Below are positions 1 through 9,288 of a stretch of 64,000 bases of DNA, in pieces; position 1 is the stretch's first letter, and each line of letters opens with the position of its first letter. The notes below the pieces were generated by a model. That model was given only the letters and a program-made list of their open reading frames with translations, searched no databases and had not been told where the DNA came from. Both the position numbers and the translations under genes were made by a program. The DNA is from DASZBR01 sp033763845 (lineage in GTDB: Bacteria; Pseudomonadota; Gammaproteobacteria; DASZBR01). The stretch lies in contig JANRJR010000076.1 in NCBI GenBank assembly GCA_033763845.1, positions 1 to 64,000 of the forward strand, read 5' to 3'.

Positions 1-1
1 C

Positions 2-3000
2 TTATCTGGCTTTAACGTTTCACAACAACTCGAAAAAATGAAACCGCGACTTGATGAAATTTATGCCAAAAATCCCGAAGGCCGTGACACTGGAATAGAA
101 AACACAACATGTAATCTTGAAACCTATTTTCAATTCATGCGGCAAGAACTTGGACAACCTCAATCACTCTCCATCCCCATGATTATTTATAAAGCCGAAA
201 AAACTGACACCGGTTTGACTGAAAATCCTGAATTCGATTGGCCTTGTGAGCCTCTTAAAACAACTGAAATTAAAGCGTCTGACCATTTCAGTATTTTTAA
301 AAAACAAGCCTTTGCAAATGCCATTAAAACTGAAATAAATGACATTCAACCTATTGCTTCAGACATCCCATTACAAAAACGCTTGGCTGTTTACCTTGAA
401 AGAAAACGACAAGCTTTAACTAGCATTGAACAAAATAAAACCTTGCAACTTTCTGTGAGCAGACACCCAATACCCAAAACAGAATTGGAATTAGCAAGCG
501 AGATCCTTAATAATGAAGATAACCATAAAACTATAGTACTCTGTGGCGAACCAGGCTCCGGAAAATCAACTACGCTTAAGTCACTCGAAATTAGCGCGAT
601 CAACAAAAAATTAGTCCCGGTTTTTATTAAACTTAAAGAATATTATTCACCCACAACTATTACAGAAAAACTACTACAAATAGGATTAAACCTTCAAGAA
701 ATCGCAACAACTTCATGCACTAACCTAATCTTTTTTCTTGACGGCTTTGATGAGATAGATAACAAAACGGCTTTACTCGAAATCACTCCTTTACTAAAAC
801 CATTGGGCAGAATCATTATTAGCACACGCACACAGGTTTATGAAAGCGTACGCATACAATCTGGGCAGTTTTTCGGTTCACATCAGCGCTACGACCTTAA
901 CCCTTTGACAGAAAACCAAATAAAACTATTTCTTGATAATGAAAACGATTTTAGCTTTATTAAGCAGTATTCTGAACTGCTAGAACTCTGCAAGAATCCC
1001 CTGACATTGTCTTTAATTAAGAAAATATTGCCCGAGATTCAAAGAGGAGAACAGTTACAGGGTGGCTTCAACCGATTTGAAATTTATTGTCGATTTATAA
1101 AAAAACTCTATTCTGAAAAAGAAGTCTTCGTTCGAGAAGAACATGGTATTAGGCCAAGATTTGATATTCAACATGCATTCGAACAATTTAATCGTCAACT
1201 AAGTCTAGCGGCATGGAAACTGAAGTCAAAACCACACCTCAGCTCACTAATGACAGAACACCATGTTAGCCAAGCAGACGTAACAGAAAGCCATGAAACG
1301 TTTATTGAGTATTTCATTGCAAATATTGTTTTTGAAGAAATCTTATCAAAAGATTTTTATACTCTTTCTAAAATTAATTTCACAGAAAAAAACAGTTTTG
1401 TCGATTTTTTGTGTGAACGAATTCAAAATCAACCTTTCGAATACTATATAAAATTTATTCATCTACTCATGACAGAGCTTCAGCTCACGCCAGACGCTCA
1501 AACATCGTCAAACATAGGAACTTTACTCACGAAACTCGAAGTTCCATTTTCCAATTTATCCTTGAGGGAAATTAATCTTTCTGGCGCTGATCTATCCGGA
1601 GGAATTTTTTACGGCACTGATTTTGAAAAAACTCTTTTTCAAGGTACAAATGTTAGTCATGCTAATTTTGCGCATTCAAGTTGCGAAAATGCTAATTTTT
1701 ATAAAGCAAATTTTGGCCAATACCCTTCTGTTACATTTGATACCATTTATGTTACGGCGGCTATGTTACTGGAAAGAGAACCAAACGAACCTCTTTTGTG
1801 TGCGATCGCCTACAAAAACCATACGGGAACCACGCAAATCGATATTCGCAGAACACACGAAGGAATGCATGTTAAAAAATTATTTTCTGTATTTACTCAA
1901 GAGGAAGGCGATATTAATCACCTGACCATCTCACCAAAAAACTTCATTGCTTATGTTAAAAACCAGAATGAACTCTACATCGGCGAAGCTGAAATCTATC
2001 CGATTCAAGAAGATATTTATGAAGATTTGAGTGAAGATTACCAAATACTAACGACGCCTCAAGAAAATTTTTTGAGTAGCAGAAAAATTTACCCGTATAA
2101 TGACGATAGGACTCCTATAGTTGAATTAAACCTTGGCCAGAATAATGACATTATTTTCTATACCCAGAGGGCCTGCTATCAATATAATCATTCGTCTAAC
2201 AACCTGATAAAAATTAAAAATATTAATCATCCTATCAAAAGAGAATATAAATTATTCTGTATAAGCCGTGATCTTACCAAAATAGCCTATGCCGTCACTA
2301 AAGAGGATGAAGAAACGAAAAAATATAAATGTCTTGTTTATAATATAGATAGCACGGAATGCATTTTTGAATCTGATTACACCGAAGAAATTTCAGAACT
2401 ATTTTTCACCAAAAAAAATGGTTTTTTGTGTGTACACGTTGACGACACCGATTTTTTTGACGATAAAAAACAAAATAGGCTAGTTTTTATTGATGTACTC
2501 ATCAAAAAAGAAGTCTATGAGACCAAACGTTTACCACATGCTTGTCATACACATATTTCCGATGACATGAGCATTGTGCTTGCCATCTCTTATGATGAAA
2601 GAGAATATAAACATGCTGCTGCTAAAATGCCTGAAACTACTTTTGAATTTGAATTATTACCGAAAGAGTTCAATAAGCCCGTTTTTCAGCGAAAAATCAA
2701 CCCAAAGCAAAGCACTGCGTCCCCTAAATTTCACCCCCAGCTTCCCATTATAATGTACTGCTCTAACCCTCAACAAATTCAGCTCCAATATTTAACGTCA
2801 AAAAATACTTTTTGCAGACTTAATTTACCGTTTGAGATTATTTGTATTGAAGCCTACAAGGAAAATATTTACATACTTGGAGTTACAAAACTTAGTGTAT
2901 GGAAATATGAAAATCATACGCTGTTAAATATTTTTAATTATACATTTGATGATCACAACTGGCACGGAAGAGAAACTGACACTTTTATTTTTCCCCCAGA

Positions 3001-4375
3001 AACCCAACCTACTTTTGTATTTTTTTCAAATAATTGTTTTAGTGTTTTTGACTCACAACATATTTTCTACTTTAAAGAAGACCAGGTTTTCAAAGAATAT
3101 TTTAAAAAAAATATTCACTGGATACATTTTTTAAATGAAGAAAAATTACTCATGGGGTTATCATCAGATAAACCAATGCCCCATATAGAACAAGAACAAG
3201 AATGTGAGTCTGAGTTAACTGTTTTTGAATGGCAACCATCGGCCGATTCCAAACAAGAAAGACTTTATATTAGAGATTATTGTGAGAAAAGTATCGCCTC
3301 AAATAGGGCATTTAAACTAATTGTCCTCGATAATTACCTGGACACCCTAACCGTTTTAGGCGGTGCAGGCAGAAAAATCTATCGTTATCATAGCAAAGAA
3401 GATTATGAAGAAATTGGCCACTTACCTGGCTTGATGGTGTTACAAATCGCCCCCTCTTTATTTGCATCCTTCTATGAAGATAAAAAATCATATGGACCGC
3501 CTGTTGTAAAAATTTTTCGACTGCTAAGTGAAAACGAAGCTAACGATTTTAGTGACGCACCCGAAGACAACAGTTTTAGTGACTCACCCGAAGATAACGC
3601 CTCAGATGATTCGTCATCCTCATTAGGGCCTTTAATAAAAGAAGTAAATCAGTTTAGCACTTATCTTGAAAGCTTTTATTATGGCGACGATACTACGGTA
3701 ACATGGCAACCGTTGTTACAGCTATTAATGATTTATAGCGATGAAAAAATTCAGATCTGGCACATCGATATTGAAGATAATTGTTCTTCTACCCTCGTGT
3801 ATCATTCTGAAAATGCGCTCTGCCTTGAATATATTAATACTAAAAATATCAAAACGGATGGGCTGAACAAAAAAATTCTTGAAGATGCAGGATTGGATCA
3901 CAAAATTTATTTATCTGATTGCGAAGAGTATGGCATTGAAAAACCAAAACCAAAACAGTTTGAGCGATCTTCAAAACTACTCGACGTGCTCACTGATCAA
4001 GACAAATCCCTTCCACTCAGTACTATCCATTGGTGGTTAGCAATATTCAACCAACTCAGTTACGCTGACCGCTTGGCAGTTTCTGCTGTATCCAAAAAAT
4101 ATTATGCCATAGCCAATCATATAGAAATAAGTAGGCGTTGCACCCCACTTTTATCCTCACCTGATATGCTTATCGTTCAAAAAATTGTCTCTGCTTATAT
4201 AAAACAATTGCTTATTAATCTCATGAGCTTCCCCTTAGATAAAACCACTGACCTTGAAATTAAACCTTCCAAAATCGCCCCACAACTCCTTACGGTTGGC
4301 TTCTTTTCTGCCGGGAAAAAACATATCTGGGACTACCCCGTCAAATTATTAGAAAAAACCTCGTATTTTCCCTAG
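2..4375 (+). CDS. Giant NACHT/STAND ATPase with pentapeptide-like, propeller-like and F-box-like regions (5' end cut by window)
   Basis: The frame is open from base 2, and the first ATG (38) has no convincing ribosome binding site, so the gene probably starts outside the window. Residues here count from ATG 38 (1,445 aa). A Walker A motif GEPGSGKST lies at 170-178 and a NACHT-type Walker B LDGFDE at 234-239, so this should be a nucleotide-switched STAND ATPase. About 506-560 shows A(N/D)F-type pentapeptide-like repeats. About 560-1,320 is beta-rich with irregular WD-like strands and looks like one or more propellers, though I cannot assign blades. A short acidic tandem repeat (FSDxPEDN) sits near 1,167-1,195. 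At 1,325-1,361 the pattern LP..I...IF..L...DRLAVSAVSKKYY..A fits an F-box. NACHT plus F-box in a Dot/Icm bacterium suggests an injected ubiquitin-ligase adaptor; a bacterial antiviral STAND protein is the alternative. The ATPase core is firm, the F-box probable, the role inferred. Confidence 0.75.
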   Translation, partial: LSGFNVSQQLEKMKPRLDEIYAKNPEGRDTGIENTTCNLETYFQFMRQELGQPQSLSIPMIIYKAEKTDTGLTENPEFDWPCEPLKTTEIKASDHFSIFKKQAFANAIKTEINDIQPIASDIPLQKRLAVYLERKRQALTSIEQNKTLQLSVSRHPIPKTELELASEILNNEDNHKTIVLCGEPGSGKSTTLKSLEISAINKKLVPVFIKLKEYYSPTTITEKLLQIGLNLQEIATTSCTNLIFFLDGFDEIDNKTALLEITPLLKPLGRIIISTRTQVYESVRIQSGQFFGSHQRYDLNPLTENQIKLFLDNENDFSFIKQYSELLELCKNPLTLSLIKKILPEIQRGEQLQGGFNRFEIYCRFIKKLYSEKEVFVREEHGIRPRFDIQHAFEQFNRQLSLAAWKLKSKPHLSSLMTEHHVSQADVTESHETFIEYFIANIVFEEILSKDFYTLSKINFTEKNSFVDFLCERIQNQPFEYYIKFIHLLMTELQLTPDAQTSSNIGTLLTKLEVPFSNLSLREINLSGADLSGGIFYGTDFEKTLFQGTNVSHANFAHSSCENANFYKANFGQYPSVTFDTIYVTAAMLLEREPNEPLLCAIAYKNHTGTTQIDIRRTHEGMHVKKLFSVFTQEEGDINHLTISPKNFIAYVKNQNELYIGEAEIYPIQEDIYEDLSEDYQILTTPQENFLSSRKIYPYNDDRTPIVELNLGQNNDIIFYTQRACYQYNHSSNNLIKIKNINHPIKREYKLFCISRDLTKIAYAVTKEDEETKKYKCLVYNIDSTECIFESDYTEEISELFFTKKNGFLCVHVDDTDFFDDKKQNRLVFIDVLIKKEVYETKRLPHACHTHISDDMSIVLAISYDEREYKHAAAKMPETTFEFELLPKEFNKPVFQRKINPKQSTASPKFHPQLPIIMYCSNPQQIQLQYLTSKNTFCRLNLPFEIICIEAYKENIYILGVTKLSVWKYENHTLLNIFNYTFDDHNWHGRETDTFIFPPETQPTFVFFSNNCFSVFDSQHIFYFKEDQVFKEYFKKNIHWIHFLNEEKLLMGLSSDKPMPHIEQEQECESELTVFEWQPSADSKQERLYIRDYCEKSIASNRAFKLIVLDNYLDTLTVLGGAGRKIYRYHSKEDYEEIGHLPGLMVLQIAPSLFASFYEDKKSYGPPVVKIFRLLSENEANDFSDAPEDNSFSDSPEDNASDDSSSSLGPLIKEVNQFSTYLESFYYGDDTTVTWQPLLQLLMIYSDEKIQIWHIDIEDNCSSTLVYHSENALCLEYINTKNIKTDGLNKKILEDAGLDHKIYLSDCEEYGIEKPKPKQFERSSKLLDVLTDQDKSLPLSTIHWWLAIFNQLSYADRLAVSAVSKKYYAIANHIEISRRCTPLLSSPDMLIVQKIVSAYIKQLLINLMSFPLDKTTDLEIKPSKIAPQLLTVGFFSAGKKHIWDYPVKLLEKTSYFP

Positions 4376-4433
4376 GATTTTTTCACGTAACTTTCCGAGC
4401 TCACAACTCACGCTCTATTAACTAATCTACGTC

Positions 4434-4453
4434 TACTGTCAATTTCGACAGTA
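4434..4453. repeat. 7-bp perfect inverted repeat upstream of the Nudix gene
   Basis: TACTGTC and GACAGTA are separated by AATTTC, 23 bases before the ATG of the Nudix gene. The downstream run is AT-rich but not a clean T-tract, so it could be a weak terminator of the large gene or an operator for the following cluster. Confidence 0.4.
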
Positions 4454-4476
4454 TTTAAATTAGATAGGAGTATGTT

Positions 4477-5067
4477 ATGCGTGAAGTGATAAAACATCTT
4501 ATTGAACAAGCCAAAAAAGACGGGATTCAACGTCTGGTGGTTGGTGGACTCATCAGCCGTAATCAAAAAGTCTTGTGCTTAAAACGGGCGGGAACCGATT
4601 TTATGCCGGGATTATATGAGTTGCCCAGTGGAAAAGTTGAAGCCCAAGAAAATCTGGATGACGCCTTAGTCCGTGAAGTTAAAGAAGAAAGTAATTTAAC
4701 CGTTACGGAAATAAATCAGTACATCGGGCATTTTGATTATCAATCCAGAAGTGGCATCAGTACGCGACAACTTAACTTTGTCGTCAGTATAAACCCTGAT
4801 GATAAAGTGATGTTAAATCCAGAAGAACACGAGGGTTATAGTTGGATATCTGCAACAGAAATTAGAAACTACAATATCAGCGCAGAAGTTCAAAAATTAA
4901 TTCGCGAACATCTTTCCCCCAGCGTTATTGCCTCATCCTCCTCTCCGCAATTATTTAAAAGCAGCGAGAAACGTGAACGCGACGAAGGAGACGATGCCAG
5001 CAAAATCAACGACCTCAACACACGCTCCACCAAAATGCCGTCTTTAGGTAATACGGGGGAAAAATAA
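4477..5067 (+). CDS. Nudix hydrolase with a low-complexity C-terminal tail
   Basis: Nudix proteins hydrolyse nucleoside diphosphates linked to another group, using Mg2+ held by the Nudix box. The box runs from G52 to L74: G52, E58, R66-E67 and E70-E71 are all present, but the usual Gly near its end is Asn73. The core ends near residue 148. The last ~48 residues are Ser/Lys/Glu-rich and look disordered, unlike the standard domain. GGAG lies 7 bases before the ATG. The stop codon shares one base with the next start (TAATG), so the genes are coupled. As first gene of a five-gene cluster with an NDP-kinase-like protein and a sugar-type dehydrogenase/aminotransferase, it may act on a nucleotide-linked intermediate. 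The substrate cannot be read from sequence. Confidence 0.85.
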   Translation: MREVIKHLIEQAKKDGIQRLVVGGLISRNQKVLCLKRAGTDFMPGLYELPSGKVEAQENLDDALVREVKEESNLTVTEINQYIGHFDYQSRSGISTRQLNFVVSINPDDKVMLNPEEHEGYSWISATEIRNYNISAEVQKLIREHLSPSVIASSSSPQLFKSSEKRERDEGDDASKINDLNTRSTKMPSLGNTGEK

Positions 5068-5582
5068 TGAAAACATTATTAATTATCAAACCCGATGGTG
5101 TTTTATTTGTCGCGCGAATCCTTGATGTCTTGAGTTCACATAACATTACTTTATGTGGATTGAAAACCGAGCACATCACTGAAGAAAAAGCCTCGCGACT
5201 GTATGAACAACATCGTGAAAAATACTTTTTCAATGGCTTGATCAAATACATGTCTACTGCACCTTGCTTACTACTCATGATAAAAGGCGGCGCAGAAGAC
5301 ATTGCCAATGCGAAAAAAGAAATCCGCGCACTGATTAAAGACGCGAATGACTTTAAAGCAACAGGCGATGAAGGCTTTGATAAAGAATTTCGTTCTACGT
5401 TTGATGGAATTCATATTCCTGATGACGCACGCGCGAAAACAGAACTCTCGATTTTCTTTCATCCTGAAACCTCACCACGATTACGATCGTTAGAGGATTC
5501 AGAAAAAGAAGCGATTGTTGAACTAAAAATAAAAGATAAAGAAGTACAGCAACATAATCAAATAAAGTTTTTCAATAACTAG
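5067..5582 (+). CDS. Divergent nucleoside-diphosphate-kinase-like protein
   Basis: The first 60 residues match the NDP kinase fold: LLIIKPDGV with Lys8, then YEQHREKYFF and GLIKYMS. The catalytic-His segment is kept as GIHIPDD with His116, followed by ELSIFF. NDP kinases move a phosphate between nucleotides through a phospho-histidine. The family's Asn three residues before the catalytic His is Asp113 here, and the usual HGSDS is HIPDD, so activity may be altered. At 171 aa it is about 30 residues longer than a standard NDP kinase, with a charged C-terminal extension. It sits between the Nudix gene (1-base overlap) and the dehydrogenase/aminotransferase fusion. I read it as a specialised paralogue rather than the housekeeping ndk; the family is clear, the activity is not. 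Confidence 0.78.
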   Translation: MKTLLIIKPDGVLFVARILDVLSSHNITLCGLKTEHITEEKASRLYEQHREKYFFNGLIKYMSTAPCLLLMIKGGAEDIANAKKEIRALIKDANDFKATGDEGFDKEFRSTFDGIHIPDDARAKTELSIFFHPETSPRLRSLEDSEKEAIVELKIKDKEVQQHNQIKFFNN

Positions 5583-5599
5583 TGTATGAGGGAACTGTC

Positions 5600-7783
5600 A
5601 TGAAAATTGTCATTATTGGATTAGGCGGACGAGGTCAAAAACATTTAATTGCTGCGTTAGCAAACAAAAACATCACAATTACTGGCATTTGCGATCCGCG
5701 AAAAGAAATCGTAGATGCGCTATCTACTAAACATGCGCTAAAAGGCTTTTACGATGTCGATGATCTATTACAAACCACCGATGCTGATATTGCCATCGTG
5801 GCAGTTCCCCATCTTTGCTATTTACCCATTATTCAAAAACTCGCTGAACGAAAAATTCATATTCTCAAAGAAAAACCCTTTGCAATTAATGCAGAGGAAG
5901 CCAAACAACTTGAGCATATACTCAAAAAACATCAAGTGCATATGATGATTGCTTGCCAACGTCGATTTGACTTGATTTATCAGACTTTCATTCCACTTTT
6001 ACATCAAATTGGAAAAATTTATCATATCGAAGGTCATTACTTAATGAATATTCCGAATCTCGCCGAAGGATGGCGCAGCTCAGAAAAAACTTCGGGGGGT
6101 GGCGCATTAATCGATATGGGCTATCATTTTATTGATTTATTATTGTGGTATTTTGGTTTTCCCAGCGATATTAAACTTCAAAAAACTACGGGAAATCGCG
6201 AAGGACAAGACTATGATGTTGAAGATACGGTTATATTATCTTTCAATTATCGTCAAAAATTTCAACCAACTGAACACACAACAATAGGTTCATTTACTAT
6301 TTCTCGCACTGCTCATAAATCCCAAGAAAAAATTATTGTCCGTGGCTCACAAGGAACGCTTATCCTCAAACGCGACGGAATTTATAAATTGAATACACAA
6401 GGACAAACTCAGGCATATCTTGAGCGCGGCAAAGATATTTTCAGTGATCCCCTGTGTTTACAGCTGCAACACTTATGCGATTTTATCGAAGGCAAAGAAC
6501 ATACTTTAATTAATCATTATCAAGATCATTTCAAACATCTTGAGCTTATCGAAGCCGCTTACGGAAAACCTCAGAAAGATTATGTTTGGCCAATGATTAC
6601 AGAAAAAACAAAACAAGCTGTTTTACGTCAACTCGACACATCCATATCAATTTATGATCGCTCAGGTATTATTAAAATTTTCGAAGATAACTTTGCAGGG
6701 TATCACAAGCGCCAATACGCCGTAATGACTAATTCGGGTACGAATGCCCTTTTTGCAGCTTACGAAGCCCTTAATTTATCAACGGGAGATGAAGTTATCG
6801 CACCCGACTATACTTTTTTCGCTACAGTTACCCCGATGCTTTATTTAGGGCTAAAGCCCGTTTTTTGCGATTGTTTACCCGATGGAAATATTGATCCGAG
6901 TGAAATTGCCAAAAAAATCACACCAAAAACTAAAGCTATCGTCATCACTCATCTATGGGGTGTTCCCTGTGACATGGATAAAATCATGCCTTTAGTTAAA
7001 AAATATAATTTAAAACTCATTGAAGATTGTTCTCATGCGCATGGGGCACGTTATCGTGATCAATTGGTTGGTACTTTTGGTGATATTGCTGTTTGGAGTT
7101 TACAAGGACAAAAAATTATCACGGGGGGTGAAGGTGGAATTTTACTCACCGACAATCAAGATTATTATGCCCGGGCGCAATTACAAGGACATTACAATAA
7201 ACGCTGCAAACAAGAAATCCCCCAATCTCATTCACTGTTTAAATTTAATACGACGGGATTTGGGTTAAAAACACGCGCACATCCTTTAGCCGCAGCGATA
7301 GCCAATGAACAATTTCAGCATATCGACTCTTGGCTCGCGATGAAACAAATCTATGCTGAATATATTATTGATGGTCTCAAAGAGGTTAATTTTTTAACAC
7401 CACCTTCGTTACATCATAAAAAACCTGCCTGGTATGCCTTAGTGTTTCAATATGATGAAAAAATCGCAGGTTTTCCTCTGCATATCTTTCTGGAAGCGAC
7501 TAAAGCACTCGGACTAACTGAACTAGAACAGCCTAATTCTACTGCACCGCTACATACGCTTCCGTTATTTAAACATACTCATGAGGCCTTTCCACGGTTT
7601 TATGAAAAACCATTACTGCCTGAAAATGCTTTATTTCCTCAAGCAGAGCGCTATTATCAACACGCGATTAAACTTCCTGTATGGGTAAGACTAGAAGATA
7701 AACCGACTGTAGATAAATATATCCAGGGCATACTCAAAGCGACAGAAATGTTAAAATCGCAGAGTCTGAAACCAAAGCTTTAA
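5600..7783 (+). CDS. GFO/IDH/MocA oxidoreductase fused to DegT/DnrJ/EryC1 aminotransferase
   Basis: Start ATG 5600 is chosen over GTG 5582 because GAGGGA lies 6 bases upstream and the protein then begins MKIVIIGLGGRG, a Rossmann NAD(P) motif. Residues ~1-330 are a GFO/IDH/MocA dehydrogenase, including the EKPFA segment that carries the family Lys. Residues ~345-720 are a PLP aminotransferase of the DegT/AHBA-synthase family, with TNSGTNAL, DYTFFAT, EDCSHAHGA, and the PLP Lys near 505 in the SLQGQKIITGGEGG segment. Normally these are two proteins: the dehydrogenase makes a keto group on a sugar or cyclitol and the aminotransferase aminates it, as in WlbA/WlbE or 3-amino-sugar pathways. Fusion implies channelling of that intermediate. 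The product is unknown. Neighbours suggest an amino-sugar or aminocyclitol pathway using nucleotide-linked substrates (inference). Confidence 0.88.
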   Translation: MKIVIIGLGGRGQKHLIAALANKNITITGICDPRKEIVDALSTKHALKGFYDVDDLLQTTDADIAIVAVPHLCYLPIIQKLAERKIHILKEKPFAINAEEAKQLEHILKKHQVHMMIACQRRFDLIYQTFIPLLHQIGKIYHIEGHYLMNIPNLAEGWRSSEKTSGGGALIDMGYHFIDLLLWYFGFPSDIKLQKTTGNREGQDYDVEDTVILSFNYRQKFQPTEHTTIGSFTISRTAHKSQEKIIVRGSQGTLILKRDGIYKLNTQGQTQAYLERGKDIFSDPLCLQLQHLCDFIEGKEHTLINHYQDHFKHLELIEAAYGKPQKDYVWPMITEKTKQAVLRQLDTSISIYDRSGIIKIFEDNFAGYHKRQYAVMTNSGTNALFAAYEALNLSTGDEVIAPDYTFFATVTPMLYLGLKPVFCDCLPDGNIDPSEIAKKITPKTKAIVITHLWGVPCDMDKIMPLVKKYNLKLIEDCSHAHGARYRDQLVGTFGDIAVWSLQGQKIITGGEGGILLTDNQDYYARAQLQGHYNKRCKQEIPQSHSLFKFNTTGFGLKTRAHPLAAAIANEQFQHIDSWLAMKQIYAEYIIDGLKEVNFLTPPSLHHKKPAWYALVFQYDEKIAGFPLHIFLEATKALGLTELEQPNSTAPLHTLPLFKHTHEAFPRFYEKPLLPENALFPQAERYYQHAIKLPVWVRLEDKPTVDKYIQGILKATEMLKSQSLKPKL

Positions 7784-7794
7784 AGGAAGAACGT

Positions 7795-8487
7795 ATGATT
7801 CAATTATTTCAATTCCCCGGCTACTGGGGATTATCCAGCGCAAGTCCGTTCTGCATCAAAATGGAAACCTATTTAAAACTCGCAAATATTCCGTACAAAT
7901 CCGTCGTTTCTTACCATTTAAAAAAAGCACCTAAAGGCAAATTACCTTACATCATCGATGGTGAAAAAAAAATTGCCGATAGCACCTTAATCATCCAATA
8001 CCTCAAATCTCATAACACTGTTAACTTAGACAAAGATTTAACACCCGAACAAATTGCACTCGCGACAACCATCCAACGCTTATGCGAAGAACATTTATTT
8101 TGGATCTTGATGTATGAACGGTGGATCCCGGAATCAGGCTGGAAAGTTATTGGTCCAATTTTTTTCAGCAAATTACCCATCATACTGAAATTATTCGTCC
8201 CCACTATCATTCGCAAAAAAATAAAGCGGGCTTGTTATGAACAAGGTATTGGGCGATTCACCGATGAAGAACGTTTTTTCCTGGGCAAACAAGACATTGA
8301 CGCTATCGTTACTTTATTAGGTACTAAACCCTTCTTTTTCGGCGATAAACCCACTACAATAGATGCTACTTTATATGGTTTTATCACCCCCATACTAAAT
8401 ACACCCATTGATTTTCCCTTGCGCGATTACGCCAAAAAAATCAAGGCGCTCACGGACTATGACCAGAGAATGAAGAAATTATTATAG
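7795..8487 (+). CDS. Metaxin/FAXC-type GST-like protein
   Basis: The N-terminus (PGYWGLSSASPFCIKMETYL, then KAPKGKLPYI and IADSTLIIQYL) is the thioredoxin-like domain of the metaxin/failed-axon-connections branch of the GST superfamily. The C-terminus (FFFGDKPTTIDATLYG) is the matching helical domain. At 230 aa it is the usual length. Cys20 sits where a thioredoxin fold carries its active residue, although many relatives are not proven enzymes. It begins 11 bases after the fusion gene with AAGGAAG upstream, so it is probably co-transcribed. Glutathione conjugation or lyase activity on the cluster's metabolite is possible but unproven. The family assignment is good, the function open. Confidence 0.8.
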   Translation: MIQLFQFPGYWGLSSASPFCIKMETYLKLANIPYKSVVSYHLKKAPKGKLPYIIDGEKKIADSTLIIQYLKSHNTVNLDKDLTPEQIALATTIQRLCEEHLFWILMYERWIPESGWKVIGPIFFSKLPIILKLFVPTIIRKKIKRACYEQGIGRFTDEERFFLGKQDIDAIVTLLGTKPFFFGDKPTTIDATLYGFITPILNTPIDFPLRDYAKKIKALTDYDQRMKKLL

Positions 8488-8493
8488 GAAAAC

Positions 8494-9288
8494 ATGAGTT
8501 CAGAATCTTCGAATAACAATTCCACTAGCACTATTTCTCTAGCCATTGCCCTCGCCCAAAATTTTGCGCGTGATTGGACGTGGGGAATCTGGTCCGTCGA
8601 AGACTGGAATTTTAAATTTGAATCCACGCGTTATGATCTTGGCCCTAACGGACAATGGGGGCCGCAGTTTTTATATGGCTCTCTCGCTGCAATTTCTGCC
8701 ACGCTTATTTCCGCAGGCATTTGCAAAGCATCTGGTAAACAAATTCCTGTTAAAGACATGATGGCTTCTTTAGTAGGAACAATGGCAGCAATTATTCCCT
8801 GGAACGCTGGCCAAAATTTAGGCATATTAATTGGCAATGCATTGGGCTGGCCACAAGTAAACTCTGCATTTTTCGCGAGTACGTTTACGGGTATCTTTGA
8901 AGGTGCTACTCAATTTATCATGATAAAAATCACGTCGAAATTATGCGATGCGGAAGAACGTAGAAAATTTTGTGAAGACCCTAAACAATATCTGACAGAT
9001 TTATTTGACAAAGAAACGCTGAAACAATTTTCAAAAGAATTCGGCTACAGTATTTCGATTGGAGCGATTCCAGGTGCCATTTGGCAGCTAGTGTTTACCG
9101 CATGTGGTGTTGCAGGAATTAGCGCTGTGCCGACGGGATTATTAATTGCCTTAGCAGTCGGACTTGCAAATTTTGGTGTAGCGAAAGTCCAAGAAAAACT
9201 TTTTGCACCGCAAACTTATTTTTTCCTTCCAACGCGCACAGCGCCCGTAGAAATCGATCTTGCACCTGCGCAATTAACGCTTATCTAA
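8494..9288 (+). CDS. Multi-pass membrane protein of unknown function
   Basis: I do not recognise this 264-aa protein. It has a polar Ser/Asn-rich start and Trp-rich residues near 28-38. Hydrophobic stretches lie at about 60-80, 88-118, 122-145 and 188-222, and a soluble charged segment at about 150-180. This suggests four or so membrane passes. It follows the GST-like gene by 6 bases and closes the five-gene cluster. Its 3' end overlaps the convergent methyltransferase gene by 15 bases. It could be the transporter or membrane anchor of the cluster, or a secreted membrane-active effector; nothing in the sequence decides. Confidence 0.7.
   Translation: MSSESSNNNSTSTISLAIALAQNFARDWTWGIWSVEDWNFKFESTRYDLGPNGQWGPQFLYGSLAAISATLISAGICKASGKQIPVKDMMASLVGTMAAIIPWNAGQNLGILIGNALGWPQVNSAFFASTFTGIFEGATQFIMIKITSKLCDAEERRKFCEDPKQYLTDLFDKETLKQFSKEFGYSISIGAIPGAIWQLVFTACGVAGISAVPTGLLIALAVGLANFGVAKVQEKLFAPQTYFFLPTRTAPVEIDLAPAQLTLI

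Noticed and set aside
1623..3134. Internal ORFs in the first large gene
   Set aside because: Shadow frames without conserved motifs.
2..9288. Integrated prophage or transposon
   Set aside because: No integrase, transposase, phage structural gene or terminal repeats were found here or elsewhere in the window.
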